Shown piece after piece: positions 1-9,437 of a stretch of 64,000 bases of DNA. The stretch covers positions 2,360,115 through 2,424,114 of the forward strand of contig CP129018.1 in assembly GCA_020524525.2 (NCBI GenBank). The letters run 5' to 3'. This stretch comes from Bacillus tianshenii (GTDB lineage Bacteria; Bacillota; Bacilli; Bacillales; Bacillaceae_N). A model generated the notes under the pieces. It was given only the letters and a program-made list of their open reading frames with translations, did not search any database and was not told where the DNA came from. The translations under genes and the position numbers were made by a program. Each line of letters opens with the position of its first letter. Positions within the stretch are counted from its first letter, which is position 1.

Positions 1-38
1 AAACATGTCGGTCACCTCTCATTGTTGTTACATCTTCA

Positions 39-578
39 TTAACAATTCATCTGCAGCTCTATGGTGCATTCATTGTGATGGAGACTATAATTATTACACT
101 GAAGCTCTTTCGATGTTTCCAGTGCTTGTAGCTTTGTTTCAAACTGTTCACGGTCTGCCCAGTCTGCTTGAATATCAAAATAGTAATCCACACAGCCTTC
201 GCCAATTTCCATTGATAAGCTGACATGGTTTTCCCCATGCGGCACAACAGATTCTTTCAATAAATGAAAAAAGGCCTTACACCATTTCAGTATATCCTCT
301 TCACAGTTCGATAAATCTCTTTCATCACCAAGTACTTCAAAGTCAACCTTGATGATATTCTCTCGCCAATTGTATGTCATTAAGTATGCAGCAAAATCCG
401 GCATATTTAAACTAGATAGCTTTCCTTCATTTCGAGCATCAATGACGATTTCTTCGATAAGGTCATTTACACGTTCATATCGCTCTAGCGCCAGATTCCC
501 TTTTATCAATTGAAGTTTATTTAACCAATCATGTCGAGAGTGCCTTAGAAGTTCAACAGTATCCCATTTTATATCCAT
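39..578 (-). CDS. spo0B: Sporulation initiation phosphotransferase Spo0B
   Basis: Spo0B moves phosphate from Spo0F to Spo0A in the cytoplasmic sporulation phosphorelay. The sequence HSRHDWLNKLQLIKGNL near the N-terminus matches the helix around the phosphorylated histidine of B. subtilis Spo0B (His30 there, the second His of HSRH, about residue 16 here). The rest resembles a degenerate histidine-kinase ATPase fold. I start at the ATG at 578, which has the ribosome site GGAGTG; an upstream ATG at 611 lacks one. That gives 179 residues, near the usual 190. The gene lies downstream of rpmA in the same direction, as in B. subtilis, where obg follows; obg would be outside the window. A terminator separates it from rpmA. 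Confidence 0.9.
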   Translation of the reverse strand: MDIKWDTVELLRHSRHDWLNKLQLIKGNLALERYERVNDLIEEIVIDARNEGKLSSLNMPDFAAYLMTYNWRENIIKVDFEVLGDERDLSNCEEDILKWCKAFFHLLKESVVPHGENHVSLSMEIGEGCVDYYFDIQADWADREQFETKLQALETSKELQCNNYSLHHNECTIELQMNC

Positions 579-680
579 AACTGCACTCCTATATATACAA
601 TTTAAATGCATTATAGCAAAGATTATCGAAAACTTGTACTACAGACATGAGGCATTTGCTTAAAGATTTCTTAAGGGCAA

Positions 681-714
681 AGAAAAACTCTAACCTTTTG
701 TGTAGGTTAGAGTT
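681..714 (-). terminator. Rho-independent terminator after rpmA
   Basis: Read on the minus strand, a 10-bp perfect stem (AACTCTAACC / GGTTAGAGTT) is followed by a T-run. It lies just past the rpmA stop and ends the rplU-prp-rpmA unit before spo0B. Confidence 0.85.
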
Positions 715-725
715 CTCTACTGTCA

Positions 726-1010
726 TTATTGAGCTTCTGGATATACACTCACTTTTTTACGATTACGACCCACGCGCTCGTATTTAACAACACCAGCTAC
801 TTTTGCAAATAGTGTATCGTCGCCACCGCGGCCAACGTTTGCACCTGGGTAAATTTTTGTTCCACGCTGACGGTAAAGGATTTCACCGCCGTTAACGAAT
901 TGACCGTCTGCACGCTTAGCGCCAAGACGCTTTGAAATAGAGTCACGACCGTTTTTAGTCGAACCTACCCCTTTTTTCTGTGCGAAGAACTGAAGGTTAA
1001 GACGCAACAT
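726..1010 (-). CDS. rpmA: 50S ribosomal protein L27
   Basis: L27 sits near the peptidyl-transferase centre of the 50S subunit. The N-terminus reads [14 protein letters not shown], the Firmicutes form with a short extension that is removed after LQFFA by the protease Prp, encoded next door. The characteristic [17 protein letters not shown] segment is present. I start at 1010, where AGGAGG precedes the ATG at good spacing, giving 94 residues. It follows prp in the rplU-prp-rpmA operon. Confidence 0.97.
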   Translation of the reverse strand: MLRLNLQFFAQKKGVGSTKNGRDSISKRLGAKRADGQFVNGGEILYRQRGTKIYPGANVGRGGDDTLFAKVAGVVKYERVGRNRKKVSVYPEAQ

Positions 1011-1024
1011 CTGTTCCACCTCCT

Positions 1025-1360
1025 CTAAAGTTCGATTACTTGTATATGTTTGCCATAGTCACGTTCAATCGTTCGTAGTGAAACGAGCATTCCTTCAAGC
1101 AAGACTTGGACATTGTGGCTTGTCTCTCCATCTAAATGAGCTGGAACCGTACAAGCTAGATAACCGCCGTCTTCTGCTTGTTCCACTTCAAGCGGAACCT
1201 CGCAAAGCTCGTACACGGCATTTACTGCTCCAAATGAAACAGATGAAACGCCTGCACAGACAAGGTCATATCCATATGGTCCGCTGTCCGCGTGCCCGCT
1301 TAATGTGAACGATTGAATTTTATCGTGAACGTCGCGTTTAATTTCTACTTTAACCATCAT
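1025..1360 (-). CDS. prp: Ribosomal-processing cysteine protease Prp (YsxB family)
   Basis: Prp removes the N-terminal extension of L27 in Firmicutes, an essential step known from Staphylococcus aureus. The family's two active-site regions are visible: a GHAD histidine motif (about residues 22-25) and LVCAGVSS with the catalytic Cys (about residue 36). The gene sits between rplU and rpmA, the usual place. Two consecutive ATGs (1360 and 1357) are possible starts; AAGGATTGA precedes both. Length is about 111 residues, normal for the family. Confidence 0.93.
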   Translation of the reverse strand: MMVKVEIKRDVHDKIQSFTLSGHADSGPYGYDLVCAGVSSVSFGAVNAVYELCEVPLEVEQAEDGGYLACTVPAHLDGETSHNVQVLLEGMLVSLRTIERDYGKHIQVIEL

Positions 1361-1367
1361 TCAATCC

Positions 1368-1676
1368 TTACGCGTTGATTTTTTCAACAACGACTTTTGT
1401 GTAAGGTTGACGATGACCTTGCTTACGCTTGTAGTTTTTCTTAGGCTTGTATTTGAAGACAGTGAGCTTCTTAGCGCGACCTTGCTTCTCAACTTTCGCA
1501 GTTACAGAAGCTCCTTCAACAACTGGGTTGCCAACTTTCACGTTGTCGCCGCCGACCATAAGAACTTTATCAAAAGTTACTGTATCGCCTTCAGTTACAT
1601 CAAGCTTTTCGATGTAGATCGCTTGACCTTCTTCTACTTTCACTTGCTTACCGCCTGTTTCGATAATTGCGTACAT
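1368..1676 (-). CDS. rplU: 50S ribosomal protein L21
   Basis: L21 binds 23S rRNA in the 50S subunit. The start [17 protein letters not shown] and the C-terminal [17 protein letters not shown] are classic L21 segments, and the length of 102 residues is exact for Bacillus. I chose the ATG at 1676, preceded by AGGAGGTG. It is the first gene of the rplU-prp-rpmA operon. An upstream leader RNA probably gives autogenous control. Confidence 0.97.
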   Translation of the reverse strand: MYAIIETGGKQVKVEEGQAIYIEKLDVTEGDTVTFDKVLMVGGDNVKVGNPVVEGASVTAKVEKQGRAKKLTVFKYKPKKNYKRKQGHRQPYTKVVVEKINA

Positions 1677-1683
1677 TCTCTGC

Positions 1684-1820
1684 ACCTCCTCTTAGACTCA
1701 GACTCGCCATTACAGGTGCAAAATCACTTTGCTTTAAAGACCTGCTCTGCGCGGTTGTAGCAACGGGTGCCACAAATAACAACACAGCTAACTGTACCAT
1801 ATTCTAAAAGTTATTGTCAA
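1684..1820 (-). promoter_or_regulatory. L21 leader RNA and promoter of the rplU operon
   Basis: A GC-richer leader of about 110 nt precedes rplU. It contains CGCGCAGAGCAGGTC and paired segments, in the place where Firmicutes carry the L21 leader, through which L21 is thought to control its own synthesis. The likely promoter on the minus strand is TTGACA (1815-1820), an 18-nt spacer and TACAGT (1791-1796). The -35 overlaps the rng stop codon. The leader identity rests on position and remembered sequence, not on a covariance search. Confidence 0.65.
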
Positions 1821-3289
1821 CGATTATCGAGCAATTTCGCTGACTCGATTAGTTCAGCAGCTTCTCCTAAGCGACGAATATGAAATCTTTGCTTTAATGC
1901 AGCATTACGAACAAAAAAGATTTGCTTACGACATACTGCCTCAAGGTGCTCGAACCAATGCTGCTTAACGTATTCTGCAAAGGCCGGCAACACCTCAATA
2001 AGCACAGCTTCATCATCACTGCCTGCATACTCTATGAGTTCCTGTTCTAATTGTGTCACAGACGCCTCCTCTGTGAACGTTTTCCCTGTACCGTGACAAC
2101 ACGAACACTTCTCAGTTAATAGCTCACTGACAGACTGACGTGATTTCTTTCGCGTTACTTCCACAAGCCCTAAGCGTGTAAAGCCAATAATATGTACCGT
2201 CATCCGGTCTTTCGCCGTTTCTTGCCGAAGAATTTTCAATACTTCTTGCTTAAATTTCGACTGCCTCATGTTTATAAAATCAACCAAAATGATGCCACCA
2301 ATGTTACGGATACGAAGCTGACGTGCAATTTCCTTTGCGGCTTCCTTGTTCACATCCGCTAATGTTTTCTCCTTATTTGTCCGTCCCGTAAACTTTCCTG
2401 AATTCACATCAATGACCGTTAGCGCTTCCGTCTGTTCGATTGTAATATTTGCCCCATTTTTCAGCCAAACGAACGGCTTTACTGCTTTTTCAACAGCTGT
2501 TTCAAGCTTATAAGCCACAAATATATTTTCTGAGTTCTTATGAAGGTGAACAGGAATAGATTCATATCCGAAGAGCTGTAGCTGATCAACAAGCAATCGT
2601 TTCCCTTCACTTGAATCGACAATGAGCTCATCACATGCAGAAAGAGGCCATTCATGAATGACCCGTTCAACAATCGTTTGCGGACGTACGAGCGGAGCAG
2701 GCGCTGACAGTTGTTTGGCCTTCATAAAGGTTTGGCTTGCTTTCTCCTTTAAGAACATCCACTCTCTTTCAATTTGCTCATCTGAAGTGGAGGCGCATTC
2801 TGTCCGAAAGATAATGCCTTCTTTCTCTTGACGTAACCTGATCCCTAATTTTGTGAGCCGCTCGCGTTCCTGTTCATCTTCAATTTTTTTCGAAACAGCT
2901 GTGTACTCACTGTTCGGCATATAAACGAGATATTTCCCCGGAAATTCGACAAGCTCTGTGACGACAGGACCTTTCTCGCCGACACCTTCTTTTTTCACTT
3001 GAACGATTAGCTCCTCGCCTTCGTGCACGAGCGATGAAATTTCTTTCTTCTCTGCACTATTTCGAAAAGCAGTCAATTCTTTACGTTCTAAGTAAGCGAA
3101 TTTCTCAAAGCCGATATCAACGAATGCAGCCTGCATCCCAGGTACTACTTGGCGGACTCTTCCTTTAAAGATTTCCCCGACAATGTCATCATGACCAATA
3201 CTTTCAATCATCAAGTCTTGCAGCTTTTCATTTTCAAGCCATGCAGCCTGCTTTTGGATGGATTTCACAGATAAAATAATTTGGTTCAT
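1817..3289 (-). CDS. rng: Ribonuclease G/E family endoribonuclease
   Basis: This enzyme cleaves single-stranded RNA 5'-end-dependently in rRNA maturation and mRNA turnover. The S1-type RNA-binding region spans about residues 35-120 (GEIFKGRVRQVVPGMQAAFVD). The catalytic core has TVIDVNSGKF and GGIILVDFINM, which supply the two metal-binding aspartates, and the Zn-link CSCCHGTGKT follows. Length is 490 residues, the RNase G size. B. subtilis lacks this gene, while many other Bacillaceae have it here between spoIVFB and rplU. The C-terminal scaffold of RNase E is absent. Confidence 0.92.
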   Translation of the reverse strand: MNQIILSVKSIQKQAAWLENEKLQDLMIESIGHDDIVGEIFKGRVRQVVPGMQAAFVDIGFEKFAYLERKELTAFRNSAEKKEISSLVHEGEELIVQVKKEGVGEKGPVVTELVEFPGKYLVYMPNSEYTAVSKKIEDEQERERLTKLGIRLRQEKEGIIFRTECASTSDEQIEREWMFLKEKASQTFMKAKQLSAPAPLVRPQTIVERVIHEWPLSACDELIVDSSEGKRLLVDQLQLFGYESIPVHLHKNSENIFVAYKLETAVEKAVKPFVWLKNGANITIEQTEALTVIDVNSGKFTGRTNKEKTLADVNKEAAKEIARQLRIRNIGGIILVDFINMRQSKFKQEVLKILRQETAKDRMTVHIIGFTRLGLVEVTRKKSRQSVSELLTEKCSCCHGTGKTFTEEASVTQLEQELIEYAGSDDEAVLIEVLPAFAEYVKQHWFEHLEAVCRKQIFFVRNAALKQRFHIRRLGEAAELIESAKLLDNR

Positions 3290-3328
3290 ACCTTCACCTA
3301 GCTTCTTTTCTTTTTTCCATCCTACATT

Positions 3329-4189
3329 TTAGCCGAAAAGTTCACCAACTGTACAGTTTGTCTGCTTTTCAGCAAAAAAAGCGTGCAGCACTTCATTTTC
3401 ATCAAGTGTCAGTTGTCCACCGCCTTTTAATTGCATAATAATTTGGTGCTTATATCCACGGCAAAAGCCTGAGAAGACTTCATGCAAGTACGTCGTTTCC
3501 TCAACAAGAATGGATTTAAGCTGAGATATTTCCGTCTGCCTGCCATAATAGCGCTCAAGCAGAAAGCGCACATGCGTAAATTTCTGTTGTTTCCATTCTA
3601 AGACTTGAGACAACAACAAGAACCCAAGTATGATCCAAAGATTTAAATGATAGTAAGAAAAGATAAGATGAAGAAGAAGAACGATGCCAAATGCCGTAAA
3701 GGAAACAAGCAGCGCATAGCGATAAGCTTGAAGAAAAGGAACTCGACTTGAAAAAAGCGTTAATAGAATCCGCCCACCATCAAGCGGCCAGATTGGCAGT
3801 AAGTTAAAGGAAAGAATCATAACATTATGAAGAACAAATATGTTATGGAAGGTTTCTCCGATAAGTCCTGTTAGAAACAGAAGATATGACAGCCCAATCA
3901 TCCAAACGTGCTGTGCTGGTCCTGCTAAAATTACGAGCATCTCTTCCTTTAACGGCCTGTTGCCATGTTCGTCAACCTCCGCTACCCCGCCAAATGGAAA
4001 CAGCTCAATTTTCTTGATTTTCCAATTAAAAAAATGGGCCGTTGCGGCGTGACCCATTTCATGAATGAAAATAATTGCAAACACCATCGCCGTCTCCATA
4101 AATCGTCCTGACAACACACCAATTGCAGCAACAATCCAGAACAGCGGATGGATTGTACATTTTTTCATCAAGGAAACGAATTTACTCAA
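3329..4189 (-). CDS. spoIVFB: Stage IV sporulation protein FB, intramembrane metalloprotease
   Basis: SpoIVFB is the site-2-type protease that cuts pro-sigma-K in the mother-cell membrane around the forespore. The zinc motif HEMGH lies in a membrane segment near residue 44 and the second motif NLLPIWPLDGGR about 90 residues later. Several hydrophobic segments are followed by a soluble C-terminal CBS-like region. Length 286 residues is normal. It overlaps the end of spoIVFA by 8 bp, so the protease and its inhibitor are coupled. Confidence 0.93.
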   Translation of the reverse strand: MSKFVSLMKKCTIHPLFWIVAAIGVLSGRFMETAMVFAIIFIHEMGHAATAHFFNWKIKKIELFPFGGVAEVDEHGNRPLKEEMLVILAGPAQHVWMIGLSYLLFLTGLIGETFHNIFVLHNVMILSFNLLPIWPLDGGRILLTLFSSRVPFLQAYRYALLVSFTAFGIVLLLHLIFSYYHLNLWIILGFLLLSQVLEWKQQKFTHVRFLLERYYGRQTEISQLKSILVEETTYLHEVFSGFCRGYKHQIIMQLKGGGQLTLDENEVLHAFFAEKQTNCTVGELFG

Positions 4190-4970
4190 ATTTGATCACC
4201 TGACTTGGATCGATGAATTCGCCATCACGCTTCATCGCAAAATAAAAGGAACCTGAGTGATTCTCTGCATTTGAAACCTTTCCAAGCGTCCCTTTCTTCT
4301 CAACCCATTCATAAAGTGCGACATCGATATTTTCAAGATGGCCGTACCATGTTTCAGTTCCATCTGGATGCTGAACGACGACAGTCTTACCGAGTTCGTC
4401 TTTCACACCTGCATAGATGACGACGCCTTTGTCAATCACCTCCACCTCAATACCTTGCCCTGTTGCTAACATGACACCTTGTCCATTCTTCTCAAATGTC
4501 TCCAGCACCTTCCCTGTTACAGGCAAAGCATAATCGAGCGGCTCATCAACGTTTTGCGCCTCCTGCGGCTTTTCTTGTACTGGAAGAAGCGACACAGGCG
4601 TCCCAAACGTTTCGTTATACCACTTTGACACGGCGGCAAACTGAAATTCTTGTTCAAACGTCTTCTCAACAAATGCCCTCGCTGAATCTAGCTGCGGATG
4701 CTGCGTCTTAAAAAGAATACCAGTCGTTAAAAATAAACAGCTAGCAAGCATCACCTGCATCACAAGCTTTTCTGGTGAAAATGTCTTTTTCTTTCCATCT
4801 TGCTGAAACGACGGTTCAAACAAATTCCCATCCGGCGGCGCGCCGAACCGTTCTTCATCTGAGGGAATAAAAGAAGCACCTGACCGCGGCGTACGAACAG
4901 GCTGCTGAAGCTTCCGTTGCTTCTTCCGCCGCTCAATTCGTTTGCGAGCTTCATTCACACGATTTCTCAT
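4182..4970 (-). CDS. spoIVFA: Stage IV sporulation protein FA, regulator of SpoIVFB
   Basis: SpoIVFA holds SpoIVFB inactive in a membrane complex with BofA until a forespore signal (SpoIVB protease) arrives. There is a very basic cytoplasmic N-terminus, one membrane segment near residues 85-105 (VMQVMLASCLFLTTGILF) and an extracytoplasmic LytM/M23-like domain that looks non-catalytic. The C-terminus FYFAMKRDGEFIDPSQVI matches the family. The ATG at 4970 is preferred over a GTG one codon earlier. It starts the two-gene spoIVF operon. Confidence 0.9.
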   Translation of the reverse strand: MRNRVNEARKRIERRKKQRKLQQPVRTPRSGASFIPSDEERFGAPPDGNLFEPSFQQDGKKKTFSPEKLVMQVMLASCLFLTTGILFKTQHPQLDSARAFVEKTFEQEFQFAAVSKWYNETFGTPVSLLPVQEKPQEAQNVDEPLDYALPVTGKVLETFEKNGQGVMLATGQGIEVEVIDKGVVIYAGVKDELGKTVVVQHPDGTETWYGHLENIDVALYEWVEKKGTLGKVSNAENHSGSFYFAMKRDGEFIDPSQVIKFE

Positions 4971-5082
4971 CACTCACCATTCCTTCACTCTCTTGGCTTT
5001 GTACATCATATGACTTGTCCGAGAGAGATATGACCAGAAAAGGGGGAAAGAGAAATCGGTCGGCTGGTGAAATAAAACAAAA

Positions 5083-5110
5083 AAACACTTCGCAGAACCG
5101 AAGTGTTTTT
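5083..5110 (-). terminator. Rho-independent terminator after minD
   Basis: On the minus strand AAACACTTCG pairs with CGAAGTGTTT around a short loop, followed by a T-run. It begins at the minD stop and ends the mreB-to-minD unit. Confidence 0.88.
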
Positions 5111-5903
5111 AACGAATGCCGAAGAAGCGTTTGACCTTCTCCATAACTGTTGGTTTGTCTTCTAATGAAAGTAATGGTACGGATTCACCAAGGATGCGTC
5201 GCGCCATGTTTCGATATGCGATTGATGCCTTACTAGACGGGTCGAGCGCAATTGGCTCACCGTTATTTGAAGCTTTAATGACACTATCATCATCTGCAAC
5301 GATACCTAGTAATTCAATCGAGAGAACATTCACAATCTCATCAACATCCAGCATGTCACCATTTTTCATCATATGATTACGGATACGATTAATAATTAAG
5401 CGCGGTGCTTCAATTTCTTCTTGCTCAAGCAAACCGATAATCCGATCAGCATCTCTTACAGAAGAAATTTCAGGCGTTGTAACGACGATTGATTTATCTG
5501 CACCAGCAACAGCATTTTTGAAGCCTTGCTCAATCCCTGCAGGACAATCGATTAAAATATAATCATAGTCTTCTTTTAACTCTTCAACGACTTTTTTCAT
5601 TTGTTCTGGGCTTACAGCTGATTTATCTTTCGTCTGTGCAGCTGGAAGCAAATACAAGCATTCAAAGCGCTTGTCCTTAATCAATGCTTGGTTCAAACGA
5701 CAGCGCTCTTCTACGACATCCACCAAATCGTAGATGATTCGATTTTCTAATCCCATTACAACATCTAAGTTTCGCAGCCCAATATCTGTATCTAATAGGC
5801 AGACTTTCTTTCCTGATAAGGCAAGCGCTGTACCGAGATTGGCAGTCGTAGTTGTTTTACCTACGCCGCCTTTTCCCGATGTTACGACAATTGCATCACC
5901 CAC
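5109..5903 (-). CDS. minD: Septum site-determining ATPase MinD
   Basis: MinD binds the membrane when ATP-loaded and recruits MinC to block septation at the poles. The deviant Walker A GKGGVGKTTTTANLG lies at about residues 10-24, and switch regions DTDIGLRNLD and LIDCPAGIE follow. The C-terminal amphipathic membrane anchor VMEKVKRFFGIR is intact. Length is 264 residues. It starts 1 bp after minC ends, in the mreBCD-minCD cluster. Confidence 0.96.
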   Translation of the reverse strand: MGDAIVVTSGKGGVGKTTTTANLGTALALSGKKVCLLDTDIGLRNLDVVMGLENRIIYDLVDVVEERCRLNQALIKDKRFECLYLLPAAQTKDKSAVSPEQMKKVVEELKEDYDYILIDCPAGIEQGFKNAVAGADKSIVVTTPEISSVRDADRIIGLLEQEEIEAPRLIINRIRNHMMKNGDMLDVDEIVNVLSIELLGIVADDDSVIKASNNGEPIALDPSSKASIAYRNMARRILGESVPLLSLEDKPTVMEKVKRFFGIR

Positions 5904-5904
5904 A

Positions 5905-6591
5905 TCACATTCCCCTTTCTAGCCTCGTTAAATTCGGTCTAAGATGTGTCAATGTCTGCAGACGGTCTAAGATGATCTGTTTTTTCTCTCTATCTATGTA
6001 GGCACATTCCATTTCACTGGTTCCATCGTCTGAAGATGAATCAGGAGCACGGCTAATATAATCACTGATTCGCAGTTGAGCCGGCTTCATAACTGAAGCA
6101 GCGACAACCGAATTCTCCTCTCCGTAGCAGCCGGCATGCGCAATTCCTCGCAGTACGCCCATTACGAAAATATTTCCACCAGCCATAATCGTTCCTCCAG
6201 GGTTCACATCACCGATTAATAATAAATCACCCGGTACCTCTAACACTTGACCAGACCGGATAATCTTTGTTACAGATACAATCTCAGAGCTTCGTTTCCA
6301 TTCAATCGCAGCTTGTTTGGAAATGACATCTGATTCGATCGTTTCAACAACAAGGTTCTTTTTTCCACGAATCAGCTTTCGTATATCTTCTTCCTGCTCC
6401 TTCCGCAAATAGCGGTTTCCTGTCTTGATATGAACGGTGATAAGCGGAACATCTTCTTGTTGTTGATGATTCGAAGATAACTTTTCCTCAAGTTCATTCA
6501 TAATGTCTTGAAACGAACAAGTATCATCTAGATATAATGTCAGCCCATCCTTTGTACCCTTCATCACAACTAACTGTTGTTTTTGTCCCAT
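5905..6591 (-). CDS. minC: Septum formation inhibitor MinC
   Basis: MinC antagonises FtsZ assembly and acts with MinD. The N-terminal FtsZ-interacting domain is about residues 10-105. The C-terminal beta-helix has the conserved [13 protein letters not shown] and [16 protein letters not shown] segments, and the end [15 protein letters not shown] matches Bacillus MinC. At 228 residues it is full length. It overlaps nothing and sits just ahead of minD. The start used is the ATG at 6591. Confidence 0.94.
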   Translation of the reverse strand: MGQKQQLVVMKGTKDGLTLYLDDTCSFQDIMNELEEKLSSNHQQQEDVPLITVHIKTGNRYLRKEQEEDIRKLIRGKKNLVVETIESDVISKQAAIEWKRSSEIVSVTKIIRSGQVLEVPGDLLLIGDVNPGGTIMAGGNIFVMGVLRGIAHAGCYGEENSVVAASVMKPAQLRISDYISRAPDSSSDDGTSEMECAYIDREKKQIILDRLQTLTHLRPNLTRLERGM

Positions 6592-6704
6592 TCCGCAATC
6601 TCACCTCAATTCACATATATTCGACAAATTTAAAGGGTTTCCTCCAATATACCTTCGTAACGGAAACAGAGAAGTGTACATATCCCTACATAAGTAAATA
6701 TTTC

Positions 6705-7226
6705 CTACAGCGCTTCTTTTCTTTTTTTGTAAAGCTGTTCAAGAAGTCTTCGCAATGGATAAAAAGCAATAATTGTGAAAACACTGTTCAATAGCAAAGT
6801 CGGTAACAAGCGAATATTCGTGAACACTTCCCATGACATATTGGCCGAACCAATCAAGGTGTACACACTGTAGTTAAACACTTCAAGCAGGGCTGTAGAA
6901 AGGATGCCAAGCAATAAAACAATAAACAAATTCGCATGCAGCATCCTTTTTGCATAACCCATCAAATAAGCGATTACCCCGTACATAAACATATGTATGC
7001 CGAGCACTTCCGTATAGAAAACATCGAACAGAAAGCCGAAAATAACCCCTTCATATACCGCATGCTGACGGTCATAATAGATACCAATCATAATTAATAA
7101 AATTAATACAAAACGCGGGACAAAGATTCGCTCAGCTCCGAATACTTGAGCTCCAAGTAAATCTACAAAGACACTTTCCATAATGAAAAAGAAAAAGATA
7201 ATGAGAGGAAGGATATATCGACTCAA
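6705..7226 (-). CDS. mreD: Rod shape-determining protein MreD
   Basis: MreD is a membrane partner of MreB, MreC and the elongation peptidoglycan synthases. The 173-residue protein is almost wholly hydrophobic with about five membrane segments and ends in a basic tail, RLLEQLYKKRKEAL. It overlaps the end of mreC by 4 bp, the usual order. Confidence 0.92.
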   Translation of the reverse strand: MSRYILPLIIFFFFIMESVFVDLLGAQVFGAERIFVPRFVLILLIMIGIYYDRQHAVYEGVIFGFLFDVFYTEVLGIHMFMYGVIAYLMGYAKRMLHANLFIVLLLGILSTALLEVFNYSVYTLIGSANMSWEVFTNIRLLPTLLLNSVFTIIAFYPLRRLLEQLYKKRKEAL

Positions 7227-8128
7227 CTCGCTTCCTCCTCACTTTCTTCAGCCTCTCCCTCAGCAGGTGTTTCATACTGAGAGTCAAGCTTAGAAATTGC
7301 CGACCGGTCAAGAATCATCACATGATCAATGTTATAAAATTCAGCTGCTGGCTTTACAAACGCCGTTTGCGTTAGCCCGTATTCATCTGGTTCGACTTCA
7401 GTAATTTCTCCGACGACAAGCCCGCGTGGAAAGACGCCTCCGAGCCCAGAAGTAATAACGGTTTCGCCTTTCTTCACCTTTAAGTTTGCGGGAAGACGCT
7501 TAAGCTGGAGTGCTTCCTTCTCATCTTCATAACCTTCAATCAACCCAAAGGCATTTTCATTTCCTTTTACAATCGCGGAAATCCGATTTGTTCGGTCAAG
7601 GTCACTTAACAGCTGAATGGTCGATGTATATTGCGACACATTTTTCACTTTTCCGACTAGCCCTTGTGCTGTAACAACGGCCATATTTTTCTTCACACCA
7701 TGCTGTGCACCTTTATTGACAATAATAAGCTCATCCCATTGTTCAGGGTTACGCGCAATGACGGTAGCTTGAATGGAGGTGAAACTTCGCAAGCTTTCCT
7801 TCTTGTCAAGCAGGTTACGCAGCCGTTCATTCTCTTCTTCAAGCTCTTTCGATTTCACCGATAGCGCAACGTACTCATCAAGCCTTGATTTTAATAGCTG
7901 ATTTTCCTTATACACATCGCGAATTTCTCCGACGTTTTCAAAGAAACCCGCTGCATATTGAGCGGGTCGATGAAAGACTGATTGAAACCAACCGACAGAG
8001 TCTTTCACAAATTGTTCCGGCCATGTTAATTTATCCCTGTCATTAATCGAAAGTCCAATTAACGTAACGAGTAAAATAATGCTGATAAGCAGCAGAATCA
8101 AGCGTTTGTTCAAAAAAAATTGTGGCAT
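7223..8128 (-). CDS. mreC: Rod shape-determining protein MreC
   Basis: MreC is a bitopic protein whose extracellular beta-barrel domain organises the cell-elongation machinery. One N-terminal membrane segment (about residues 8-26) and a coiled coil rich in Lys/Glu (about residues 70-110) are followed by the beta domain with GLVGKVKNVS and GLGGVFPRGLVVGEI. The C-terminus is strongly acidic. Length is 301 residues. It lies between mreB and mreD. Confidence 0.93.
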   Translation of the reverse strand: MPQFFLNKRLILLLISIILLVTLIGLSINDRDKLTWPEQFVKDSVGWFQSVFHRPAQYAAGFFENVGEIRDVYKENQLLKSRLDEYVALSVKSKELEEENERLRNLLDKKESLRSFTSIQATVIARNPEQWDELIIVNKGAQHGVKKNMAVVTAQGLVGKVKNVSQYTSTIQLLSDLDRTNRISAIVKGNENAFGLIEGYEDEKEALQLKRLPANLKVKKGETVITSGLGGVFPRGLVVGEITEVEPDEYGLTQTAFVKPAAEFYNIDHVMILDRSAISKLDSQYETPAEGEAEESEEEAS

Positions 8129-8144
8129 GTTTTACACCTTCTTA

Positions 8145-8256
8145 CGAAAAGCGCAGAGCGCCAGACATTCGGCTTCCTGTCTCCGACTGCCTCCAAGATG
8201 TGTTCGCCTTGAGACGGTGAGCCACTGGCGCTCGGAGCTAGACATCGTTGAATTTT
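8145..8256. repeat. Bacillaceae-type intergenic repeat between mreB and mreC
   Basis: The 133-bp gap carries AAAAGCGCAGAGCGCC at one end and GGCGCTCGGAGCTAGACATC at the other, GC-rich with inverted segments (GCGCCAG / CTGGCGC). Elements with this wording, especially the GGAGCTAGACA end, are scattered between genes in several Bacillaceae genomes, as I recall. Function is unknown. A transcript of mreB into mreC would fold here. Confidence 0.55.
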
Positions 8257-8261
8257 TTTAG

Positions 8262-9305
8262 TTATGTTTTGCGTGAACGAGAAGTGATTCCTTGCTTAGA
8301 TCGGAATAAATGAAGGTTTTCTAATGCTTTTCCTGTTCCAATTGCAACACAATCTAACGGCTCTTCAGCGACAAGCACTGGCATCTTTGTTTCTTCACTA
8401 ATCACTTTATCTAAGTTACGAAGCAATGCCCCGCCACCTGTTAAAACAATCCCACGGTCCATAATATCTGCCGCAAGTTCTGGCGGTGTCTTCTCAAGTG
8501 TATTCTTTACAGCTTCGACAATTGAATCAACTGTATCCTGCAATGCACCTGTAATCTCATCTGCTGTTATGGTAATCGTCTTCGGCAGTCCTGTTAACAA
8601 GTCACGACCGCGAATATCCATATCTTCAATGCTTTCTGCCTTAGAAGCCGATCCGATCTCAAGCTTAAGAGCTTCTGCTGTTCGTTCACCGATCATAAGG
8701 TTGTATGTTTTCTTAATATGTTGAATAATCGCGTCATCCATTTCATCACCTGCGACACGAATAGACTGACTTGTAACGATTCCGCCTAATGAAATAACGG
8801 CTACTTCTGTCGTTCCACCGCCAATGTCAACAACCATACTTCCTGTTGGTTCCCAAACCGGTAAGTTCGCACCAATTGCCGCAGCAAACGGCTCTTCAAT
8901 TGTAAATGCTTCCCGCGCGCCAGCTTGCTTTGTAGCGTCCTCAACAGCACGCTTTTCAACTGCGGTAATTCCAGATGGCACACACACCATCACGTTCGGT
9001 TTGCGTGAAAAAGCAGACTGATTCTTTTGAGCCTGCTTAATAAAATGCTTTATCATAATTGCAGTTGTTTCAAAATCGGCGATAACCCCATCCTTCATCG
9101 GCCTTACAGCTACAATGTTTCCAGGTGTTCTACCGATCATATTCTTCGCATCATTTCCTACTGCTTCGATCGATCCTGCATCCGTACGTAACGCGACTAC
9201 AGACGGCTCACGAACAACAACACCTCTTCCTTTCACATAAACGAGGGTGTTCGCTGTTCCTAAGTCAATGCCCATATCTCGCGAAAAACCACCTAAACCT
9301 AGCAT
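8262..9305 (-). CDS. mreB: Cell shape-determining actin homologue MreB
   Basis: MreB polymerises under the membrane and directs lateral wall synthesis. The phosphate-1 motif [17 protein letters not shown], phosphate-2 [15 protein letters not shown] and adenosine motif [14 protein letters not shown] are present. The 347-residue length is full. The ATG at 9305 follows GGAAG. A possible -10 TATAAT on the minus strand lies at 9406-9411 in the radC-mreB gap, with no clear -35. It heads the mreBCD-minCD cluster. Confidence 0.97.
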   Translation of the reverse strand: MLGLGGFSRDMGIDLGTANTLVYVKGRGVVVREPSVVALRTDAGSIEAVGNDAKNMIGRTPGNIVAVRPMKDGVIADFETTAIMIKHFIKQAQKNQSAFSRKPNVMVCVPSGITAVEKRAVEDATKQAGAREAFTIEEPFAAAIGANLPVWEPTGSMVVDIGGGTTEVAVISLGGIVTSQSIRVAGDEMDDAIIQHIKKTYNLMIGERTAEALKLEIGSASKAESIEDMDIRGRDLLTGLPKTITITADEITGALQDTVDSIVEAVKNTLEKTPPELAADIMDRGIVLTGGGALLRNLDKVISEETKMPVLVAEEPLDCVAIGTGKALENLHLFRSKQGITSRSRKT

Positions 9306-9437
9306 GTATGTATCTTCCTTTCTTAATGTCCAAACGAATTACATATTTGAATATATTTTTCCTAAAAGGCAATTTGCGTTCTTAGTTCAAACGTTTAACA
9401 TTTTAATTATAAGACAAAAAAAAGGAAAAGGATAGTG

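Noticed and set aside
1407-1760. 117-codon plus-strand frame across rplU and its leader
   Set aside because: Antisense to a ribosomal protein gene and its leader; no initiation signal.
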